DNA from: Sphingobacteriales bacterium
GTDB taxonomy: Bacteria; Bacteroidota; Bacteroidia; UKL13-3
Direction: 5' to 3'
DNA length: 64,000 nt
Assembly (NCBI GenBank): GCA_021299635.1
Contig: JAJTFA010000002.1
Location: 62,001-126,000, forward strand
In this document: positions 8,870 through 16,339 of the stretch, piece by piece
How positions within the stretch are numbered: the stretch's first letter is position 1
Layout of the letters: every line of letters begins with the position of its first letter
Notes under the pieces: generated by a model
Databases searched by the model: none
The model's input: the letters and a program-made list of their open reading frames with translations, nothing else
Told to the model about the DNA's origin: nothing
Translations under genes and position numbers: made by a program

Positions 8870-10808
8870 CTTTAATAAAATTATTTTCGAACCAGAGATA
8901 ATGTATATACTTCCAGAAATTGCCGGTACTATTCCAATCCCACGTTTTATTTTTATACCTTTTTTCTGCCTCTTGTTTAAGGGTCTGATGGTTGATTAGT
9001 GCACTTGGTTTATCCAGCTGTTCCATCAGCCATGGAAAAACAGGTCCGTTAAACCACTCCGGCATAGGCGCATTAAACCCAATTTTTACGCGAGAAGAGC
9101 GTATGCTTTCCGGCATATATCCTTTCATTGCTTCACGGGCAACCAGTTTGGTATAGCCATTCTGAATTTTGCTGCTGCCGGGCAAGGAAAAAGCATATGC
9201 CACCAGCCGCCAATCCATAAAAGGCATTCTAACTTCTATCCCATTTGCCATACTCATTCTGTCAAAGTTTCGCAGAATGGTTGGCAAAACATCGGCATGA
9301 AATAATTGATATAGTTTACGATTGGTTTCATCCATTTCTAATGGTGCCTCATCAAAAACCACAAAACCATCGTTCTGTAAATGATAGGCATCTTTATGAA
9401 TAAATGATTGCCAAAAAGAAGGCGCCCAGCGGTCTTTCCATGATTTAAACGTCTTGAGTGTATGCCTGTAATGCTCAAAATCCGGGTGATGATTTAGTTG
9501 TGCCGGTAGGCTATCTTTAAATGCATGCATAAAGCCCGTGTATGGGTTTTTACCTGTATACTGCCGGTAAGCGTTTAGCAGCTTCATGTTTAGTTGTACT
9601 CCGCCAATCCAGGATGGTGCATTAGTCAAAAACGCTCCATCCGCATGCAGATAGCCCCCAAGCAGTTCATCTGCCCCATGCCCATCTAATGAAACCACAA
9701 TATTGTTTCTTCTAAGCTCTCGGTATATTAGCCATGGGGCTATCGGTATTCCAACATATACATCATCAAAATCATACAACACCTGATCCATCATTTGAAG
9801 TGATTCTTCTTCCTTCACCTCAAAAAAATGTCCCTTTACTTTATTGTAGGTAATTACCTCTTCAGCCTGTGGTCGCTCATCGTTACTTTTGCCGGGGAAA
9901 GTTGCAACAAAAGTTTGCTGCCAGTCTGATGCCATTCGTTCATTGCCCTGCTGATTTCCCATTCTTGCCAAGGCAGAAACTACTGCACTAGAATCAAACC
10001 CACCACTTAAGCTAGATCCAACCGATACATCGCTACGCATACGTAACCTTACTGCATCAAAAAATAGCTCTCTGAAACGATTGGCTTGTGAATCCAGGTC
10101 TGCCGGAACAGCCTGCAAATGATCTGTTGTATTCCACCAGCGCTTAATTTTAATGGTTCCGTTGGTTATCCAAGCGCAGTGACCGGCTTGCAGTTTATGC
10201 ACGTTTCTGAACATGCTTTTTGCAGATGATTCTACGCCAAAACCTGTTTTAAGAAATTGCACAGCGCTTTCATTATCTACAGCAGGTACATAGCCGTCCA
10301 GGTGTTTAAATGATTTTAGTTCGGATGCAAATGCAAAACGTTCTTTGTTCAGCAGGTAATGCAGCGGCTTTATTCCAAAGCGATCTCTGGCAATAAAACA
10401 AGTATGCTGTTGGCTATCAAAAATACAGATTGCCCACATGCCATTAAACCTGTCCAACATCCCCTCTCTCCATTCATGGTAAGCAGCCATAATCACCTCT
10501 GTATCGCCATTGGTCTTAAACGAATACCCTTTGCCTTTGAGTTCTTCTTTTATTTCAATGAAGTTAAAAATTTCACCATTGTAAACAATATGATACCTGT
10601 TATCGGCATAATGCATGGGCTGATTGCCCTCTTTGCTCAAATCAATTATGGCCAGGCGCCTGTGGCCTAATGCAAGGTTTTGTGTTTCATTGAACCAAAT
10701 GCCCCTGCCATCCGGACCACGATGCTTTAAGCTGTCAGTAAATCGCGTGATGCTTTGCTCTGCAATTTGCTCCCCGGTAAAATTCCATATGCCCGCAATA
10801 CCACACAT
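8856..10808 (-). CDS. asnB: Asparagine synthase (glutamine-hydrolysing) in glycan locus
   Basis: 650 residues. The N-terminal glutaminase domain begins MCGIAGIWN with the nucleophile Cys2 after Met removal, followed by LKHRGPDG and the YNGEIFN/GDTEVI motifs. The synthetase domain has the PP-loop SGGFDSSAV near 268 and a DGHGADELLGGY segment. AsnB converts aspartate and glutamine to asparagine; homologues inside polysaccharide loci are often thought to amidate uronic acids or other glycan carboxyls. Position between flippase and glycosyltransferase favours that role here, but this is inference. The C-terminus (about 100 residues with WYLWFENNFIKGEQG-like end) is typical of this subfamily. Confidence 0.9.
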   Translation of the reverse strand: MCGIAGIWNFTGEQIAEQSITRFTDSLKHRGPDGRGIWFNETQNLALGHRRLAIIDLSKEGNQPMHYADNRYHIVYNGEIFNFIEIKEELKGKGYSFKTNGDTEVIMAAYHEWREGMLDRFNGMWAICIFDSQQHTCFIARDRFGIKPLHYLLNKERFAFASELKSFKHLDGYVPAVDNESAVQFLKTGFGVESSAKSMFRNVHKLQAGHCAWITNGTIKIKRWWNTTDHLQAVPADLDSQANRFRELFFDAVRLRMRSDVSVGSSLSGGFDSSAVVSALARMGNQQGNERMASDWQQTFVATFPGKSNDERPQAEEVITYNKVKGHFFEVKEEESLQMMDQVLYDFDDVYVGIPIAPWLIYRELRRNNIVVSLDGHGADELLGGYLHADGAFLTNAPSWIGGVQLNMKLLNAYRQYTGKNPYTGFMHAFKDSLPAQLNHHPDFEHYRHTLKTFKSWKDRWAPSFWQSFIHKDAYHLQNDGFVVFDEAPLEMDETNRKLYQLFHADVLPTILRNFDRMSMANGIEVRMPFMDWRLVAYAFSLPGSSKIQNGYTKLVAREAMKGYMPESIRSSRVKIGFNAPMPEWFNGPVFPWLMEQLDKPSALINHQTLKQEAEKRYKNKTWDWNSTGNFWKYIHYLWFENNFIKGEQG

Positions 10809-10809
10809 A

Positions 10810-12366
10810 TTACTTTGCTTGTTTTATTTTATTGGTTAAATGCGCAAAAAGCTTAATCAGCAGCTCCTCATGTGCTTTGCCATAAGGCAAAATTCGTGTT
10901 GCTAAATAAATAAGTATAATAGTTGAAAGAAGCATGATTATATAAGCCACACCTAAAACAAGCCATCCTTCAATTACAAACGGGTTGAACCATACAACAA
11001 ATAGGGCCCAGCAGGTGCCTGTTAATATAGGCGTATATACAGCATTAAGCGTTGCCGCTAAAGGGATGGTGTTTTTTAAAGCGGTATTCATTACCCTGCT
11101 TATGGCTAATGATTGCACAACAGCCGCAGCCAAGGCGCTTATACCTGCTCCCTTTAAACCATAAATGGGTAATACAATAAGCGAAACAACCACGGTAACC
11201 GCACCGGTTAATACAGATATGTAAGTTATTTTTTGTGTTTTACCCACGCCTAATAAGAAAAAATATCCGGCTGTGGTGGCAGATCCAAACGCACCTGCAA
11301 TGCATAATACTTGTAATACGAAGGAGCCGCTGTTGGCAATATCTGCATTCTTCATCCACAGTGTAATGAGTTCTTTGGTAAATGGCACTACCGAAACAAG
11401 TAACCCAACCGCTGCTGTTGTAGTTACCCAGGTTGATTTGATTAATATATTCGCTTTCCTCTCATCCGTATCGTTGCTAATGGCACTAAACATAGGAAAA
11501 AGAACCTCTGCCAACTTATGCACTACAGTATATACTTTTTGCTCAATATTTAATGCAACATGATATATACCAACAGATGCTGTAGATAGCAGCACACCCA
11601 TCACATATTTTTCTGCTTGTTGTGCTAGTATGCCTCCTAATTGAGAGATGGTTTGCCAACCTCCATAATGAAACGATTTTTTCCACGCATCCTTATCCGG
11701 AGCTGGAGAGAGGCTTATGTTTGGCATGAGTTTTTTTGCTGTAACAAACCAATAAATCAAACCAAATAGTTGACCTGTTACTGTAGCAATAGTGAATCCG
11801 AGTAAACCCCATTGTTGTTTTAGCAAAACATAAGTGGCCATTGCGGTAACCAACACTTGTAAGATGTTGCCAATGGCCACCCTTTTAAAATGTTGTAAAG
11901 CCACGGGTACACCCATAAAAGTTGCAGCACATTGATTTATGATCCAACCACAAGCAATCACTTTCATGCAATCATAAATTGTTTGATTAAATGTTGGATT
12001 TATTTTAGCAGAAAATGCCCATAAGGTCACATTTCCTCCAAATAAAAACACCAAAATTGCACCTAATAAGCCAACCATTAAATTCATAAAAAATGTGGTG
12101 CGTATATAAGCTCCTGCCTTTTGATATTGCGAAGCATGAACAAATTCAGCAACATATTTGGTTGTGGCTTCTCCAAAACCCAAATTGGTTAGTGAGAGTG
12201 GTGCAATGATTACAAACAGCAATGCCGATATTCCATAGGCATCAATACCAATTTGTGCCACTACAAATCGCAATAAATAAAAATTAATTCCCAGCCCAAG
12301 TATAAAACTGGCAATGTTTAACACTGAATTTTTTAAGGTTGTAACGGCTAGCGTTTGCTGCGACAT
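10810..12366 (-). CDS. Wzx-type polysaccharide flippase (MATE/MOP superfamily)
   Basis: About 518 residues with some 12-14 predicted membrane helices, for example SVLNIASFILGLGINFYLL near the N-terminus and a hydrophobic series to residue 500. The sequence resembles the oligosaccharidyl-lipid flippase family that moves undecaprenyl-linked repeat units across the inner membrane. I place the start at the ATG at 12366 (MSQQTLAV) rather than the ATG at 12393, because the TATCTTTC box just before 12366 resembles a Bacteroidota -7 element and the extra residues (MANCIIFPP) look non-native. asnB follows with a 1 bp gap. No Wzy polymerase is recognisable in the window. Confidence 0.85.
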   Translation of the reverse strand: MSQQTLAVTTLKNSVLNIASFILGLGINFYLLRFVVAQIGIDAYGISALLFVIIAPLSLTNLGFGEATTKYVAEFVHASQYQKAGAYIRTTFFMNLMVGLLGAILVFLFGGNVTLWAFSAKINPTFNQTIYDCMKVIACGWIINQCAATFMGVPVALQHFKRVAIGNILQVLVTAMATYVLLKQQWGLLGFTIATVTGQLFGLIYWFVTAKKLMPNISLSPAPDKDAWKKSFHYGGWQTISQLGGILAQQAEKYVMGVLLSTASVGIYHVALNIEQKVYTVVHKLAEVLFPMFSAISNDTDERKANILIKSTWVTTTAAVGLLVSVVPFTKELITLWMKNADIANSGSFVLQVLCIAGAFGSATTAGYFFLLGVGKTQKITYISVLTGAVTVVVSLIVLPIYGLKGAGISALAAAVVQSLAISRVMNTALKNTIPLAATLNAVYTPILTGTCWALFVVWFNPFVIEGWLVLGVAYIIMLLSTIILIYLATRILPYGKAHEELLIKLFAHLTNKIKQAK

Positions 12367-12426
12367 GGGCGGAAAGATAATACAATTGGCCATTTATAAA
12401 TACCAATTGCTTAAGTATGCGTTGTG

Positions 12427-13527
12427 CTATTTAATAGCTGAGATTAATTTCTCGCACACAAAATCAATTTGATCAGCGGTTAATTCCGCATACATTGGCA
12501 AAGAAAGTAGTTTATCCATTTGGCCTGCAGCAACAGGAAAATCATTAGGCTGGTGTTCCATGTATGCATATGCCTTAAGCAAAGGCAAGGCAATAGGATA
12601 ATGAATACCTGTTTCTATCCCATGTTCTTTTAGCTGCTGCTGAACCTTTTCTCTGTGGGGAACCTGCACTACAAATAAATGAAACACATGCCTGAAGCCA
12701 TCCGGAATTACGGGCAACTGAATGCCTGCATGTTGCAGGTTTGAAAGGTAACGCTGCGCGTGTTGCATGCGTGCTTGTGTCCATTGCTCTAAATAAGGAA
12801 GTTTAGCAGTAAGTATAGCCGCCTGTATTCCGTCCATTCGGCTATTTCTGCCTTCCACACCATGGTCATGTTTCCCTAAACGACCATGATTTGCAATCAT
12901 CCGCGCTTTGGTTGCAATGGCCTCATCATTGGTAGCCATGCCACCGGCATCGCCATATGCACCAAGATTTTTTCCTGGATAAAAACTAAATGATGCTGCA
13001 TGACCAATAGTACCAATTGTTTTGCCTTTATAGGTTGCTGCATGGGCCTGAGCACAATCCTCAATAACAATTAAATTGTGCCTGGCTGCTATTTGCATGA
13101 TTGCATCCATATCTGCAGCACATCCATACAAGTGCACTGGTATAATGGCTTTTGTTTGTGGGGTAATCTTTTCTTCTATTTTGCTTACATCAATGGTGTA
13201 ATGAACCGGGTGCGAATCTGCAAACACTACCTTGGCTCCAACTGTGGATACGCACTCAGAGGTTGAAATCCAACTGTTGGCGGGAACAATTACCTCGTCT
13301 CCTGCGCCAATTTGATAGGCCTTAAGCAATATCTCCAGCGAATCTGTGCCATTGGCACATGCAATTACATGATTAATACCAAGGTATTGGGCAAAGGCCT
13401 CTTCAAATGCTGTGGCATACTTACCACTGATAAAAGCGGTTTCATTGATTACAGATTGAATGCCTTTATCAATTTGGGATTGAATATTTTGGTATTGTAG
13501 TTTTAAATCAACAAAAGGTATGTGCAT
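12427..13527 (-). CDS. DegT/DnrJ/EryC1/StrS sugar aminotransferase
   Basis: 366 residues, standard for PLP-dependent nucleotide-sugar aminotransferases. Opening motif IPFVDLKLQY, cofactor-stacking region VPANSWIST near 82-90, acid motif VIEDCAQAH at 154-162, and the Schiff-base lysine Lys186 in SFYPGKNLGAYGDAG. It transfers an amino group, usually from glutamate, to a keto-sugar nucleotide. It lies 1 bp after the LpxA-like gene, which overlaps the oxidoreductase; the order oxidoreductase, acyltransferase, aminotransferase fits 3-oxo-sugar formation, transamination (GnnB or WlbC/WbpE role) and N-acylation. Confidence 0.9.
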   Translation of the reverse strand: MHIPFVDLKLQYQNIQSQIDKGIQSVINETAFISGKYATAFEEAFAQYLGINHVIACANGTDSLEILLKAYQIGAGDEVIVPANSWISTSECVSTVGAKVVFADSHPVHYTIDVSKIEEKITPQTKAIIPVHLYGCAADMDAIMQIAARHNLIVIEDCAQAHAATYKGKTIGTIGHAASFSFYPGKNLGAYGDAGGMATNDEAIATKARMIANHGRLGKHDHGVEGRNSRMDGIQAAILTAKLPYLEQWTQARMQHAQRYLSNLQHAGIQLPVIPDGFRHVFHLFVVQVPHREKVQQQLKEHGIETGIHYPIALPLLKAYAYMEHQPNDFPVAAGQMDKLLSLPMYAELTADQIDFVCEKLISAIK

Positions 13528-13528
13528 G

Positions 13529-14248
13529 TTATTCTTCCAATAAAATTTCTATATGTGCTCTTTTACTTAGTTTATTAAAAAGCTCCAGTTGTTGTTTAAC
13601 ATATTCCGTTAAGTCCGCTGCTGCCTTTTGGGTATAATGGCATATTATGCCGTGAATGGCATTCTCATGGCCATATCTTTTTAATCCCCATTCATTAATC
13701 TTATTTGCGCTCTTTACAGGCGTGCCATACGCTGTAAGAAACGGTGGAATATCTTTGTTTATGATAGACCCCATGCCAATCATTGCAAAACTGCCAATGG
13801 TGCTTCTTTGGTGTATAATGCTCGAAAGACCAATATTGGCATGAGGCAAAATATTTGTGTGTCCGCCTATCTGTGTATTATTGGATAAGATTACGTTATC
13901 ATGAATAATTGTATCATGGGAAATATGGTTATAAGCCATAATATAACAATGATCGGCAATCTTAGTAAAAGCAGTAGATGTTGGCATGTGAATAGTTGTA
14001 AACTCTCTAATTACATTATTGGAGCCAATAATAACCTCCCTTTTGTGCGACTCCTCTTCAGAAAAGCCATTTAGTTCGTGTTTCTTAAAACTATGCTGGC
14101 AGAGTTCGCCAATTACAGTGTGGGAGCCAATAAAGTTATTATTACCAATGGTTGTTCCTTTTTTAATTACAGCATAATGGCCAATATAATTATTGTCTCC
14201 CATCTCAACCCCGCTGTCAATAAATGCTGTTTTCTCAATGCGATTCAT
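13529..14248 (-). CDS. LpxA-like acyl-ACP/UDP-sugar acyltransferase
   Basis: 239 residues of left-handed beta-helix: hexapeptides IGHYAVIKKGTTIGNNNFIG, then the LpxA hallmark HISHD (His108, His111, matching the catalytic His125 region of E. coli LpxA), NVILSNNTQIGGHTNI and the PP segment KDIPPFLTAYG followed by EWGLKRYG. E. coli LpxA has 262 residues; this one is slightly shorter, mainly at the C-terminal helical domain. Bacteroidota normally keep their lipid A lpxA beside an lpxC-fabZ fusion gene, absent here, so this is probably a paralogue for a 3-amino sugar. WlbB-type acetyltransferase is the alternative. Its start overlaps the oxidoreductase stop (ATGA). Confidence 0.82.
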   Translation of the reverse strand: MNRIEKTAFIDSGVEMGDNNYIGHYAVIKKGTTIGNNNFIGSHTVIGELCQHSFKKHELNGFSEEESHKREVIIGSNNVIREFTTIHMPTSTAFTKIADHCYIMAYNHISHDTIIHDNVILSNNTQIGGHTNILPHANIGLSSIIHQRSTIGSFAMIGMGSIINKDIPPFLTAYGTPVKSANKINEWGLKRYGHENAIHGIICHYTQKAAADLTEYVKQQLELFNKLSKRAHIEILLEE

Positions 14249-15255
14249 GCCCTGTGGTAAATTTTTTCAATGGCCTCAATCGTTTTCATTCCCTCATCAC
14301 CCTCTACCACATTATGTCTTTCATTCAATAATTCCGCAACCACATCATGTACCACTTTATCATGGTTGGAACTTGTGCCCTGGTATTTGCCATAGGCATT
14401 AGGCTTATCATTAAACTCTATTTCCTCCGGAAGCGGATATGATTTGACATCCCAGAATTCAATTTTATTTAAGTATTGGCCTCCAATTTTAATGGTTCCG
14501 TTTTCACCAATAATGGTTATGCTGCCTTCATAATTTTTGTTATAGACACAGGTAGTCCATATAATTGAGCCCATAACTCCAGAGTTGAAGGTAACCAAAG
14601 ATTGACCGCAGTCTTCAATCTCAATATCATGGTTCTTGGTTTCAATTTGTGTTTTTGCATTCACAATATCACCAAACCACCAAATCAATAAGTCTATAAA
14701 ATGGCTAACCTGGGTGTGTAATGCACCTCCTTCTAATTTTTTGCTACCCCTCCAATTAGAATCTTTATAGTAACCCTGATGGCGGTTCCATAGCACATTG
14801 CACTGCACCATAAAAATTTGCCCCAAAAAGCCGCTGTCAAGCGCTTGTTTGGTTAAGGCAATAGGCACATTATAGCGGTTTTGTTTCACAACCATCAGCT
14901 TCATATTGTTCAGCTTTGCAGCTTCTATCATTCGATGACAATCGGCAACATTTAATGCCATTGGTTTTTCTACTAGAATATTCTTTTTTGCATTTGCTGC
15001 TTTAATTGCCATCTCTGCATGCAATCCATGAGGAGTACAAATGTTAACCACATCGGCATCGCATTTAGCCAGCATGGCTTCATAGTCGGTATAATAGGGA
15101 ATACCGCCATAGGTTTCGGATAAGGCTTTAACCTTTTGCTCATCTGTATCACATAGTGCAACAATCTCTGCACGCTCCTCGGCATCTGTCACTGCAATAT
15201 GGCGAGACCCTATGCTACCACAGCCTACAATGGCAAATTTTATCTTATTACTCAT
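14245..15255 (-). CDS. Gfo/Idh/MocA-family oxidoreductase (GnnA/WlbA-like)
   Basis: 336 residues from the ATG at 15255 (MSNKIKF); the frame opens 12 codons earlier, but those residues are unlikely to be native. Rossmann motif VGCGSIGSRH near the N-terminus, LCDTDEQK after the second strand, and the family signature VEKPMALN near 90. The C-terminal domain binds the sugar. In GnnA and WlbA/WbpB, members of this family oxidise the 3-OH of a UDP-GlcNAc-type sugar with NAD. Overlap with the LpxA-like gene and the following aminotransferase supports a GnnA/WlbA-like job, not an inositol dehydrogenase one. It is the first gene of the minus-strand glycan operon. Confidence 0.87.
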   Translation of the reverse strand: MSNKIKFAIVGCGSIGSRHIAVTDAEERAEIVALCDTDEQKVKALSETYGGIPYYTDYEAMLAKCDADVVNICTPHGLHAEMAIKAANAKKNILVEKPMALNVADCHRMIEAAKLNNMKLMVVKQNRYNVPIALTKQALDSGFLGQIFMVQCNVLWNRHQGYYKDSNWRGSKKLEGGALHTQVSHFIDLLIWWFGDIVNAKTQIETKNHDIEIEDCGQSLVTFNSGVMGSIIWTTCVYNKNYEGSITIIGENGTIKIGGQYLNKIEFWDVKSYPLPEEIEFNDKPNAYGKYQGTSSNHDKVVHDVVAELLNERHNVVEGDEGMKTIEAIEKIYHRA

Positions 15256-15365
15256 CGGCTCAATATTCGAATTTTTAACTTGTTTAATCAAGCTATTTTA
15301 TTAATAATTAAAAAGTATTAAGTATTTTACGTAATGCTATTTGAATAATGCTCGCAAAAATACAC

Positions 15366-16241
15366 TTATTCAAATTTTACTTGTTCAACTAATATCTTCT
15401 TTAACACATCCAACGTCTCTTGGGTAACCAACTCGTGCTTTTTTCTAACCAAAAACACCCTGTGCTTTTCAAATAGATTGCGCACATATTTAATCATTTT
15501 GTAGGGTGGAGCCAGGGCATCGTTTTTACCGGCAATCATTATCAGTTCTATTTTATGCTTGTTTGCCAAACGGGCAATTTGGGCAAGGTTTGTTCTGAGC
15601 CTGCGCTGTGCAATCCATGTTTTATAAACCTTTGTCATGCGTTGTTTTTCGCCAATATTTTTTGAAGAATAAAGATATACCGATCTGTTCAATACTTTCC
15701 ATCTGTGCAGGCGTTGCAACCAAACAACTAACATGCTATGGTTAGTTGCAACATATTTGAAAACCGATAAGCCCAATACGGTGCCTGTTGTAAAATTAAC
15801 AAGCTGATTGAATTCTATTGTCGGGGGAGATAGCAATATCAGTCGTGCTATACTTTCAGGTATAGTTTGCACCAATACGCGCGCCATTCTGGCCCCCATA
15901 CTAAAGCCACAAACCGTTATCTTTTTCATCGATTGCTGTTCTTGTGCAATAATTGCTAATACAAGCTCACACAAGTTTGTTTCCGTAAAATCATGTGGCT
16001 CCTGCCACTCCGATTTACCGTGCCAGAAAAAATCAATGGCAATGAAGGTGTATTTATGCTGCAGCACTTCTGCAATGGGTGCAAAATCTGCTCCTGTCTG
16101 ATTGTATCCGTGAAATGCTATGATTACCTCTTTACCGCAGCCATAGCGGTAATAGGAAACCGGAGAGTTCTTGTACTGATAGATCTGTTGCTTCAAATCG
16201 ACTATAAATATACAACCTGTTGCCGAATCTTTTATGCACAA
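15366..16241 (-). CDS. Alpha/beta-fold hydrolase
   Basis: 291 residues from a TTG at 16241; a TTG at 16196 (16 residues shorter) is an equally plausible start because the conserved part begins at YRYGCGKEVIIAFHGYNQ. Oxyanion loop FHGYNQTG near 43, nucleophile elbow GFSMGA with Ser114, an acid candidate in AGKNDALAPP and a basic-flanked His in KKHELV near the end. No signal peptide. The substrate is unknown. It is transcribed away from carB with a 98 bp intergenic region and separated from the glycan operon by an AT-rich 110 bp gap, so it is probably a single-gene unit. Confidence 0.8.
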   Translation of the reverse strand: MCIKDSATGCIFIVDLKQQIYQYKNSPVSYYRYGCGKEVIIAFHGYNQTGADFAPIAEVLQHKYTFIAIDFFWHGKSEWQEPHDFTETNLCELVLAIIAQEQQSMKKITVCGFSMGARMARVLVQTIPESIARLILLSPPTIEFNQLVNFTTGTVLGLSVFKYVATNHSMLVVWLQRLHRWKVLNRSVYLYSSKNIGEKQRMTKVYKTWIAQRRLRTNLAQIARLANKHKIELIMIAGKNDALAPPYKMIKYVRNLFEKHRVFLVRKKHELVTQETLDVLKKILVEQVKFE

Positions 16242-16266
16242 CTCTTTTCCGTTTGAATTATTCGTT

Positions 16267-16274
16267 TATTTTTG
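16267..16274 (+). promoter_or_regulatory. Bacteroidota -7 box (TAnnTTTG) upstream of carB
   Basis: TATTTTTG matches the Bacteroidota sigma-A -7 consensus TAnnTTTG exactly and lies 66 bp before the carB ATG. A TTTG occurs upstream at 16252, but the 11 bp spacer is too short for a canonical -33 element, so only half of the promoter is supported. Confidence 0.45.
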
Positions 16275-16339
16275 CCCAATTTTCAGACATAGGTAACTTG
16301 GCCTGTCGGGGAAGGTTTTAATTTAAATACCATTTGCTC

